This document shows, piece after piece, positions 42,126 through 49,426 of a stretch of DNA of 64,000 nucleotides (position 1 is the first letter of the stretch; each line of letters begins with the position of its first letter). The DNA comes from JAJDAN01 sp046583095 (lineage in GTDB: Bacteria; Myxococcota_A; UBA9160; UBA4427), in NCBI GenBank assembly GCA_046583095.1, contig JAYGDB010000048.1, forward strand, positions 19,689-83,688, given 5' to 3'. A model generated the notes under the pieces. That model was not told the DNA's origin. It saw nothing but the letters and a program-made list of their open reading frames with translations, and made no database searches. Both the position numbers and the translations under genes were made by a program.

Positions 42126-43460
42126 TCAGAAGCTGTATTCGAGCCGCAGAAACAGGCGGTCGTTCCGGCCAATGTCCCCGAGGCCCGGATCGTCACCGCT
42201 CTGGTAGAGGACGATGCCGCCACCGAGGTTGAGCGCATCCCTCAACTGGTAGCTGGCTTCGGCCCGAATGACGCTGCCTCGATGCGACTTGCCAACCAAT
42301 AGGAAGGCGACGCCCGTCACCTGCAGGCGCGAGTTCATGAAATCGGCCGTGGCGCGGAGCACCCCCTCGAAGGTGTCTTCCTCGTCCGAATCGAAAACGT
42401 GGCGGTGGACGACCTCGAAGGCGATCTGCAGATCGTTGATCCCGTAGTACTCGACGCCCGTGAGCGAATCGAGGCGCGATTTCCGGCCGGACGCGTACTC
42501 GAGGCCGTCGAACCAGCCGATCTCGCCCTTGAAGAGCCAGCTTCCCGCCGTGAGGTTTCCGCCGGTTCCCAGCATCGTGAAGTGGCTGTGCCGCTGGAAT
42601 CCGGACGGTGGCGAGCCGGGCGCGAAGACGACGAGCGGCGTGTTCGAGTAGAGCCGCGCGGCGTAGACCGACACGTCCCAGCCCGAGAAGGTGCCGCTGA
42701 TCGAGCCGCCGTACTCGGGCTCGTCGAAGAAGCGGTCGGGCTTGTTGGAAGGCAGGTCGAGCACGATCGGAAAGGGGTTGAAGTCGTTTCCGATCGACGG
42801 GTTTCGGTCTTTCCGAAACTCGGGGATCACGAGCAACTGCAACCTCCAGTCGCCCCAGCCGTCCGGAATCCACTGCGGGAAGTAATCGACCCGAGCCATC
42901 GTGACGGGAAGACGCAGATCCTCGATATCGACGAGCCCCGGCTCGCGGTTGTCGAGGGGGTTGAGCACATCCAACACGCGGACGGTGTCCGAGCGTCCCC
43001 AGTTCACGATCTGTCGGCCGAGCTTGAAGTCGAGGTTCGCGCCCAGCCGCCCGTCGATCCAGACCTCGCGAAAGTTCACCTCCCAGACGTAGTCGTCCAG
43101 GACGTCGCGGGTGTACTGGCTGCGACCCTTGAAGATGTACGTGAAGTCGTAGAAGCCGTAGCCCTCGACTCGCATCCGCCATTGCTGCGGAAGCTCGAGA
43201 TCGAGCTGCAGGTCGAGCTGTACACGCAGCCGCGAGAGATTCCCGTAGGGGGTGCCCGTCGCGGAATCGTGGTCGAGGTAGTTGTAGGAGGTGCCGAGAC
43301 TCAGGTCGCCGTTGAGGTCCCACCAACGGTCGCCTTCATCCGCGGATGCCGTCGCATCCGACGCGTAGCTGTCGTCGTCGAAGCCCCAATCATCTTCCTC
43401 GGCCCGCGCGACCGGACCGGGTACGAGCGCGAGGCAGAGGACAGCGAGAAGGAGTTGCAC
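42126..43460 (-). CDS. Outer-membrane beta-barrel protein (DUF1302-like)
   Basis: Exported protein of 444 residues with a signal peptide (LLLAVLCLALVPGPVARA) and an acidic mature N-terminus. It is a long barrel rich in aromatic strands (GDLSLGTSYNYLDHD, WRMRVEGYGFYDFTYIF, LDFKLGRQIVNWGRSDTVRVLDVLNPLDNREPG) ending RLFLRLEYSF. The GRQIVNWGRSD / NP segment matches DUF1302-type proteins, which often sit beside a LolA-like protein and an RND/MMPL exporter. Here it follows the LolA-like gene by 6 bases; no exporter is adjacent. GTG start. Confidence 0.78.
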   Translation of the reverse strand: MQLLLAVLCLALVPGPVARAEEDDWGFDDDSYASDATASADEGDRWWDLNGDLSLGTSYNYLDHDSATGTPYGNLSRLRVQLDLQLDLELPQQWRMRVEGYGFYDFTYIFKGRSQYTRDVLDDYVWEVNFREVWIDGRLGANLDFKLGRQIVNWGRSDTVRVLDVLNPLDNREPGLVDIEDLRLPVTMARVDYFPQWIPDGWGDWRLQLLVIPEFRKDRNPSIGNDFNPFPIVLDLPSNKPDRFFDEPEYGGSISGTFSGWDVSVYAARLYSNTPLVVFAPGSPPSGFQRHSHFTMLGTGGNLTAGSWLFKGEIGWFDGLEYASGRKSRLDSLTGVEYYGINDLQIAFEVVHRHVFDSDEEDTFEGVLRATADFMNSRLQVTGVAFLLVGKSHRGSVIRAEASYQLRDALNLGGGIVLYQSGDDPGLGDIGRNDRLFLRLEYSF

Positions 43461-43466
43461 CCGGGC

Positions 43467-44270
43467 TCAGAGACCCTTCTCGAGGCGCCGGGTGGAGAAG
43501 AGATCGTCTCCGAGATCCTGGTTGAACTTCACGTTGGTGTTCTTGAGCACGGTCCGGTGGAGAACCTTCTTCCCCTTCTTCGTCGCCATGTGCATCTCCG
43601 TGGGCGTCCAGATCCCGTCGATCTGCTCGAGTTTCTTGACATCGAAGTACTTCTGGCGATTTCCCTTTTTCACCCAGCTCTTGGATCGGATCACCACGTA
43701 GTTGTCCTTGCGGACGAACGAGACGGTCTTCGTGTAGCCCGTCTCGTCGATTTCCTCTTCGGTTCGCGGGACAGCCTCGATGACCCAGACGGGCACGCCC
43801 CTGACCTCCGAGTGCTCCAGGAGCTTGTAGTCGTAGTAGTCGAGGGGCCGCTCGGTCAGGTCGGCGTAGCTGAAATCCGAACCCATGAAGGAGCCGCTCT
43901 TGTCTCCCGCCGCAATCCGCTTCGTCTTCTTCAGGGCGGGTAGGTAGAGCCACTGATCATCGTCGCGAGTCTCGTCGTCGTAGTCGTAGGTGAGAAAGCC
44001 CGTGTCCTTCACGTCGGCCGGCGAGAGAAAGAACATCAACTGGTAGTCGTCCTCGCCGAAGTCCTTCCCGAACGAACGGATCTTGCGAACGCGCTGGTTG
44101 CCGCGCTTGTCGATCAGGATCATCTCGAGATCCATGATGGCGTTGTCGCCATCGTCGCGATCGTCGACGGCCTGCATGATCTCGCGCGCGGTCGGGGAGT
44201 CCGTACCACTGTCAGCTCCCGCAAGAGCGAGCGCCAGCACCGACACGAGTAGAACGCTCCACTTATCCAT
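43467..44270 (-). CDS. Outer-membrane lipoprotein-sorting (LolA-like) protein
   Basis: Exported protein of 267 residues with a signal peptide (VLLVSVLALALAGADS) and the fold of the LolA-like family often named outer membrane lipoprotein-sorting protein. Segments: AREIMQAVDDRDDGDNAIMDLEMILIDKRGNQRVRKIRSFGKDFG, QWLYLPALKKTKRIAAGDKSGSFMGSDFSYADL and YVVIRSKSWVKKG. Such proteins are thought to carry lipids or hydrophobic cargo across the periplasm with a partner exporter. ATG 44270 is preferred over an upstream TTG at 44285. Operon with the DUF1302-like gene. Confidence 0.85.
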   Translation of the reverse strand: MDKWSVLLVSVLALALAGADSGTDSPTAREIMQAVDDRDDGDNAIMDLEMILIDKRGNQRVRKIRSFGKDFGEDDYQLMFFLSPADVKDTGFLTYDYDDETRDDDQWLYLPALKKTKRIAAGDKSGSFMGSDFSYADLTERPLDYYDYKLLEHSEVRGVPVWVIEAVPRTEEEIDETGYTKTVSFVRKDNYVVIRSKSWVKKGNRQKYFDVKKLEQIDGIWTPTEMHMATKKGKKVLHRTVLKNTNVKFNQDLGDDLFSTRRLEKGL

Positions 44271-44364
44271 ACTCGCGAGAGTCAAGCAGCAAATTCGCGC
44301 TGCGACAAGCCGAGCGAACAGATGCGGCGATTCGGCTGGAACTCCCGACGCCGTTCGACCGTGG

Positions 44365-45135
44365 CTACCGGCTCCGCGTCACCCCCAGCGACTCGATCAG
44401 CGGAAGCAACTCCGACAGGTCGCGGATCGTGAAGTCGGGCGCCGGGCCGTCGTGGGCCTGCAACCGCGCGTCCGGGTTCGCGATGCGTCGCGTGATCCAG
44501 ACGCTCCGAATGCCGAGACCGCTCGCGCCCGCCACGTCGGCGGCAAGATTGTCACCCACGTGCAGCGTCTCCTCGGGTGAGGTTCCGAGCTCGTCGAGCA
44601 CCTGCTGGAAGATCTCGGGTCGTGGCTTGCGGATTCCGACGGCATCCGAGATCACGATCGCGTCGAGATGCTCGTGCAAGCCCGCCTCTTCGAGCACCCC
44701 CAGCGCCGTCTTCGAATGACTGAAGTTCGAGCACAGGCCGAGCGGGACGCGCTCTCGAAGCGCGCGCATCAGGTCGACGTGGTGGTCGAGGATCACGACC
44801 TGCTCGCGCAGCGCGCCCATGTGCACCTCGGTGAGCAACTCGACCAACTGCGGACGGTCGACGCCCAGGCGCTCGAGGCAGGCACCGAAGCGCTCCTCCG
44901 TCCGGAGCTCGAGCCCCTTCGCGTAGCGGCTCTTCTGAAACTCCGAATCGGTTTCGCCGAGCACCTCCACGAAGCGGTCGAAGGGAACGTCTACTTCCCG
45001 GGCCAGGGCCTCGTGAAGCCGGTGCACGGTACCGACGATCTTCCGTCCGGCGTGCTCCTGGCGCGGGATCCGCTCGAAGTGGAGATCCACCAGCGTGTCG
45101 AAGAGATCGAAGACGACTGCGGCGACTCGGCTCAT
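44365..45135 (-). CDS. HAD-superfamily hydrolase
   Basis: Haloacid-dehalogenase-type phosphatase of 256 residues. Motif I is FDLFDTLVDL (D-x-F/D-T), motif II is the serine/threonine of GLCSNFSHSKT, motif III is the lysine of AVGIRKPRPEIF, and motif IV is GDNLAADVAGA. A helical cap lies between motifs I and II. The substrate is unknown (phosphoglycolate- or nucleotide-like). ATG 45135 overlaps the preceding gene's TGA in an ATGA, so translation is probably coupled to the 2OG oxygenase. Confidence 0.9.
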   Translation of the reverse strand: MSRVAAVVFDLFDTLVDLHFERIPRQEHAGRKIVGTVHRLHEALAREVDVPFDRFVEVLGETDSEFQKSRYAKGLELRTEERFGACLERLGVDRPQLVELLTEVHMGALREQVVILDHHVDLMRALRERVPLGLCSNFSHSKTALGVLEEAGLHEHLDAIVISDAVGIRKPRPEIFQQVLDELGTSPEETLHVGDNLAADVAGASGLGIRSVWITRRIANPDARLQAHDGPAPDFTIRDLSELLPLIESLGVTRSR

Positions 45136-46070
45136 GGCGAGAGCCCGATCTCGCGCAGGCGCTCGGCGAGGTAGCCCGCTGCGGTGATGGGCGCATACCG
45201 GCACGGCCGCTCGTCGGTCACGAAGGCCGGCAGCACCGTGAGATCGCACTCCGAACGCGGATGGGCGAAGAACGGCAGCGAGTAGCGGGCGACGTTGGCC
45301 GGCCCGACCGGGTTCACCACACGGTGGGTGGTGGCGGGGATGACGTCATTCGTCAGCCTCGACAGCATGTCGCCCGAGTCGACGACGATCTGCCCCGGCG
45401 CCACGTCGACGGGCAGCCAGCTGAAATCGCCGCCGGGCGGACAGATCTCGAGGCCAGCCTCGCTCGCTTCGCACAGGAGCGTGATCAGGTTGATGTCCTC
45501 ATGAGCTGCCGCGCGCAGGCAGCCGGTGTGCTCGCCCTCCGCGACAGGCGGGTAGTGGACCGCGCGCAGCACGCTGTTTCCGCCCCCCGCCATCGACGCG
45601 AAGACTTCACGCGGCAGTCCAAGCCCCTCGGCGAGGATCTCGAGCAGCTGAATCGAGCACTCCTCCAGGGCTCGAAAAAGAAGCAGGACGTCGGTCCGGA
45701 GATCCGGCAGCTGACGCGGCCAGATGTTCGCGGGGATCTCGGAGCCCGCCACGCCTTCCTGGCCGACGTGGAAGAACTCCTTCAGGTCGGGCTGGCTCTG
45801 GTCCTTCGCATGCTCGATGCCGAATGCCGTGAAGCCCCGTTGGCCCCCAGCAACACCGGAGCACTCTCGCTTCGACTCCTCGCGCTGCGCAAAGAAGGTC
45901 TCGAAGTGCGCGTAGGCCCGCCGGATCAGCTCCGGGTCGATGCCGTGCCCTTCGACGACAGTGAACCCGAACTCGCCGAGCCCGCTGCAAAACGTCTCCA
46001 CGAAACGCGTACGAGCCGCACCCGACCCCGATCGGTAGTCCCGCAGATCGACTACCGGAATTGCCCGCAT
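45132..46070 (-). CDS. 2-oxoglutarate/Fe(II) oxygenase of the isopenicillin N synthase family
   Basis: Non-heme iron oxygenase of 312 residues. The N-terminal DIOX_N part (AIPVVDLRDYRSG, FTVVEGHGIDPELIRRAYAHFETFF) and the C-terminal 2OG-FeII part (iron ligands H-x-D in AAHEDINLITLL and H in ATTHRVVNP, then R in ARYSLPFF) are intact. GGAGGG precedes ATG 46070; the longer frame to 46211 is not supported. Likely oxidises a small metabolite; coupled to a HAD hydrolase, so a two-step detoxification or salvage route is possible. Confidence 0.9.
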   Translation of the reverse strand: MRAIPVVDLRDYRSGSGAARTRFVETFCSGLGEFGFTVVEGHGIDPELIRRAYAHFETFFAQREESKRECSGVAGGQRGFTAFGIEHAKDQSQPDLKEFFHVGQEGVAGSEIPANIWPRQLPDLRTDVLLLFRALEECSIQLLEILAEGLGLPREVFASMAGGGNSVLRAVHYPPVAEGEHTGCLRAAAHEDINLITLLCEASEAGLEICPPGGDFSWLPVDVAPGQIVVDSGDMLSRLTNDVIPATTHRVVNPVGPANVARYSLPFFAHPRSECDLTVLPAFVTDERPCRYAPITAAGYLAERLREIGLSP

Positions 46071-46088
46071 GAACCGCCCTCCAGCACC

Positions 46089-46094
46089 TATAAT
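46089..46094 (+). promoter_or_regulatory. Perfect TATAAT -10 box
   Basis: TATAAT sits 38 bases before the small gene at 46132, in an otherwise GC-rich divergent region. No good -35 hexamer lies at 16-18 bases. Confidence 0.45.
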
Positions 46095-46131
46095 ACGGCC
46101 ACCTCGAGATGGCGCAGCCGGGAACGGGACA

Positions 46132-46308
46132 ATGGACTTGATGGAAACTCTCCGACGCGGCTCCGAGTCCCTCGGAATCAGCTCCGACTTCGGCCTGCGG
46201 TCAGCGCACACGGATCTCCTCTACTTCGAAGACCCCGAACAGGGCGCGTTCGCGCTGCTCGACAAGGCTGTCTACGAACGCATCACGAGCCGACGCATCC
46301 GGATCTGA
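46132..46308 (+). CDS. Small hypothetical protein (58 residues)
   Basis: Soluble small protein, MDLMETLRRG to ITSRRIRI. The middle DLLYFEDPEQGAFALLDKAVYERI looks like a folded helix-strand-helix. GGAACGGGACA precedes ATG 46132, and a TATAAT lies upstream. The GTG start of the VKOR-DsbA gene follows 7 bases after its stop, which supports it being expressed as first gene of that operon. No family recognised. Confidence 0.6.
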   Translation: MDLMETLRRGSESLGISSDFGLRSAHTDLLYFEDPEQGAFALLDKAVYERITSRRIRI

Positions 46309-46315
46309 GAACCTC

Positions 46316-47737
46316 GTGAACTCCTCACCGTCTCTGCAGCCGGCCCGCCCGAGCCCCCGAGGCATGGCACTCGTCGTCGGCATTGCGGGCCTGCATGCGT
46401 TGTGGGCCCTGTTCCAGTGGACCCAGCTCGTCGCAGCGCGGACGGGCGGCCGTCCCTTCTGCGGCATCTCGGACAGCTCGGCCTGCGTAGAGATCTGGGA
46501 CTCGTCGTTCGCGAGCGCGGTCCAGGGCTGGACGGGAGTGCCGGTCGCCGGTTGGGGACTGATCTGGAGCATCGCGGCTTTCGCGCTCCCCCTCTGGGCC
46601 CTGGCGCAGCGGGCTACCGCCCCGGAACCGTCGCGCGAACCCGCCACCGGGCCGGCCTGGGCCGCGACCGTGTGGATGGCGATCGCGGGTCTCGTCGCGA
46701 TCACCGGGCTCCTCGCGGCCTCGCTCCTCCAGGGCCAGCTCTGCACGACCTGCCTGGTGACCTACGCGATCGTCGCGATGTATGCGGCGGCTTGCTTGGC
46801 GCAGACAGCGCTTCGCACGCTGCCTCTCGCGAAGGGCATCTCTCTCGCTTCGGGCGCCGTGGCAGTCGCGTTCGTCCTGCTGGTCATCCCCGGCCATCGG
46901 ACGCCCCTGAGCGAGAACGAGGCCGGCCGCCAGGTGCTCGAGCAGCTCGCGGAGACACAGCGGCCTGCACCCGCACCGGAACGCAGCGAGGAGAAACCCG
47001 AAGACACCTCGCACGCAGACACCGGGGACCCAGCCATCACCGGCGTCGTCGAACTTCTCGAGAATCTGTCACCCCAGCTCGAGCAGCTGTTCAGCAACGA
47101 GCTCGAACGCTATGCCAGCGCACCCCATGTAGCGATCCGCCCGGCCCGTGCCCTGCTCGGCTCTGCGAGCGCCCCCGTCCGCCTCACCGAGTTCACGGAC
47201 GCCCTGTGCGGCCACTGCGCCAATCTGCACCGCAGCCTGCAGCAGCTCGCCCAGGCCCTGCCCGCCGACGCATTCGCGGTCGAGGCCCGGCACTTCCCCC
47301 TCGACTCCGCCTGCAATCGCGGACTCACCGGTGAATCGAAGGCCCCCGTACGCTGCCTCGCGGCCCAGTCAGCCATTTGCATGGAAGGCCGCGTCGAGGC
47401 CTTCGAGTACGCGGGCTGGATCTACGAGCACCAGGACAGCCTCGACGACGAGAAGGTGTACGAGCTTGCCGAACGTCTCGTGCCCAAGAACGATCTCGTC
47501 GCCTGCGTGAACGACCCCGCGACGGAAGCCAAACTTCAGGACGACATCGCGTGGGCAACGGAACACGGCATTCACGGAACTCCTCTTCTCCTCCTGAACG
47601 GCAAGCCGGTCTCGACGTTCGTGCCCCTGCTCTACGCACTCATCCTGATGCACGGCGACGCCGAGCACGATGTCTTCTCGGGACTCCCCGAGCCCGAACC
47701 CGACACCGGCGACGCGCATGCCGGCCACCGGCACTGA
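46316..47737 (+). CDS. Vitamin K epoxide reductase (VKOR)-DsbA fusion
   Basis: Bifunctional disulfide-forming protein of 473 residues. N-terminal VKOR domain with four or five membrane helices: loop cysteines C49 and C57 (PFCGISDSSACVEIW) and the quinone-side CTTC at 143-146. A linker with low complexity and predicted helix leads to a periplasmic thioredoxin/DsbA-like domain with CGHC at 298-301 (TDALCGHCANLH) and cis-Pro loop in GIHGTPLLLLNG. The tail is His-rich (DAHAGHRH). It would oxidise exported proteins and pass electrons to quinone. GTG start. Serves the many exported Cys-containing proteins nearby. Confidence 0.9.
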   Translation: MNSSPSLQPARPSPRGMALVVGIAGLHALWALFQWTQLVAARTGGRPFCGISDSSACVEIWDSSFASAVQGWTGVPVAGWGLIWSIAAFALPLWALAQRATAPEPSREPATGPAWAATVWMAIAGLVAITGLLAASLLQGQLCTTCLVTYAIVAMYAAACLAQTALRTLPLAKGISLASGAVAVAFVLLVIPGHRTPLSENEAGRQVLEQLAETQRPAPAPERSEEKPEDTSHADTGDPAITGVVELLENLSPQLEQLFSNELERYASAPHVAIRPARALLGSASAPVRLTEFTDALCGHCANLHRSLQQLAQALPADAFAVEARHFPLDSACNRGLTGESKAPVRCLAAQSAICMEGRVEAFEYAGWIYEHQDSLDDEKVYELAERLVPKNDLVACVNDPATEAKLQDDIAWATEHGIHGTPLLLLNGKPVSTFVPLLYALILMHGDAEHDVFSGLPEPEPDTGDAHAGHRH

Positions 47738-47788
47738 GCCGCACTAGGGTTGCCTGGGCCGAGATCTCCTTCGTGTAAGCTGTCGCAC

Positions 47789-48547
47789 ATGAATCGGGGC
47801 CTGTCCGTCGCACTCGTCGCACTCGTCGCGCCGACCGCCTTCGCGCTCGCGCTCTGCGGCCCCGCAACCGCCGCAGATGAAGCCGGTTATCGCTACAGCA
47901 TCGACTGGACGACGGTGAACACCGACTCCTGGAAGAAATACCTCGGCGGCCTCGCCGGGAGGCCCGACGCGCGCGGCCTCGAGATCGGCTGCTTCGAGGG
48001 CCGGTCAACCATCTGGTTCCTCGAGAACGTCCTCACCCATCCAGCGACCCGAATGGCCTGCATCGACGTCTTCACCGACGAGATCGAGGCAAACTTCGAC
48101 CACAACGTGGCGCTCTCGACGCAGGGCAAGCGCGTCGTCAAGTACAAGGGCTACTCCCAGGACATTCTTCGCAAGCTCGACTACGACAGCTTCGACTTCG
48201 TCTATATCGACGGTTGCCACCTGGCGAGCTGTGCACTGACCGACGCCGTGCTCTCCTGGGATCTGCTCCGCGCGGGCGGCTTCATCATCTTCGACGACTA
48301 CGGGTTGAAGATCAACGAACCGCCCAGCCAGCGCCCCAAGACGGCCATCGACGCCTTCATCGAGGCCTTCGGCGATCAGATCCACGTCCGGGAAATAGGT
48401 TCGCAGGTGATCGTGGAAAAGAAGCATGCGCGCAGCGAAAGTGAACGGGTCGGGAAGCCACTCGTGCACGACCCCACCTGGCTGAAGCGTCTGCGACAGT
48501 TCTCCGAGCAGAACAAGCGCAAGCGAGAGGCCGACCGGGCTCAGTAG
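47789..48547 (+). CDS. Class I methyltransferase-fold protein with an apparent signal peptide
   Basis: Protein of 252 residues. Residues about 1-31 form a typical Sec signal (MNRGLSVALVALVAPTAF, then CGPATAA before DEAG). The rest is a Methyltransf_24-like Rossmann methyltransferase: SAM motif I GLEIGCFEGRSTIWFLE, acidic motif II MACIDVF, and DFVYIDGCHLASCALTDAVL. An export signal on a SAM enzyme is odd, since SAM is not known in the periplasm. ATG 47789 starts exactly before the hydrophobic stretch. Stop overlaps the convergent PDZ gene by 7 bases. Confidence 0.82.
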   Translation: MNRGLSVALVALVAPTAFALALCGPATAADEAGYRYSIDWTTVNTDSWKKYLGGLAGRPDARGLEIGCFEGRSTIWFLENVLTHPATRMACIDVFTDEIEANFDHNVALSTQGKRVVKYKGYSQDILRKLDYDSFDFVYIDGCHLASCALTDAVLSWDLLRAGGFIIFDDYGLKINEPPSQRPKTAIDAFIEAFGDQIHVREIGSQVIVEKKHARSESERVGKPLVHDPTWLKRLRQFSEQNKRKREADRAQ

Positions 48548-49356
48548 AGGGGATCGGGCTCCACGTAGATCGGGACGAGCACGACTCCCAGTGGGCCGCG
48601 GGGTGGGTACAGCCGGATCTGCTCGCCCTGGCGCTCGACATCGAGAGACACGGCATCTCCCACCCGTCCCTCGCCGGTCGCCTGCTGCAAGGTCCGGACG
48701 TCGAAGATGCGCTCGTCGTCATAGCGCAGGAGGATGTCTCCCTCTTCCAAGCCGACATCTGCCGCCGCGGAGCCCTGCATGACGCGCTTCACCCGCACGC
48801 GGTTGTCGTTGCCCGATGCGTAGAGGAGCCAGTCGTATCGGTCCTCACCAAACTCGAACCGCAGTGCGTTGTAGCGCTCATCGAGTTCGCGCATGCGGCG
48901 GTGGTAGCGCGGCTGCCCGAGCCAGCCCTGCCGCGTGGCCTCGTCTCGCACGAAGAGCCGATCGAGCTCGATCTGCTCGTAACGCTCGTTCAGGGCTTCC
49001 ACCTCGGCAGCGTCGAAGCCCGCCCCTATCAGCAGTTTGTCGTCGAACCAATCCTCGCGTCTCTTGACCTTGTCCGGCCTCTCTCTTCGCGGTTTTCTCT
49101 TCCGGGGCTCGCTCGTCCGCGGCTTCGCAGCCGGAATCCTCGGCCGCGCAGAAAGTTCGCGCTCCATCTCGCCCGCGCGCGCCTCTTCGAGATCGAGCTG
49201 CGCCTGGAGACGCCGAACCTCCGGGTCGGGGGCCGGCGCGACGACCTCCGGCGTCTCGGGCTCCGACTTCTGCGGGTCTCCGTCGCGGCCGCCCCAGACG
49301 AGAAAGCCGATGCCGAGGCCCAGTATCGCACCCGCGGCCAACTGCCAGCCCCGCAC
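48541..49356 (-). CDS. Membrane-anchored PDZ-domain protein
   Basis: Protein of 271 residues, GTG start. One N-terminal membrane helix (LAAGAILGLGIGFLVWGG), then a helical and charged linker (residues about 45-100, Lys/Arg-rich RKRKPRRERPDKVKRRE), a helical segment, and a C-terminal PDZ domain (about 190-265, VMQGSAAADVGLEEGDILLRYDDERIFDVRTLQQATGEG). No protease domain is present. Perhaps a substrate-presenting or scaffold protein facing the periplasm. No close family recognised. Confidence 0.78.
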   Translation of the reverse strand: MRGWQLAAGAILGLGIGFLVWGGRDGDPQKSEPETPEVVAPAPDPEVRRLQAQLDLEEARAGEMERELSARPRIPAAKPRTSEPRKRKPRRERPDKVKRREDWFDDKLLIGAGFDAAEVEALNERYEQIELDRLFVRDEATRQGWLGQPRYHRRMRELDERYNALRFEFGEDRYDWLLYASGNDNRVRVKRVMQGSAAADVGLEEGDILLRYDDERIFDVRTLQQATGEGRVGDAVSLDVERQGEQIRLYPPRGPLGVVLVPIYVEPDPLY

Positions 49357-49426
49357 CGTGCCAGCCTCTAGGAACCCGACCGTGGATTCGGGTGCGGGCT
49401 CCGCCGAAGATGAATGGACCGACTCA

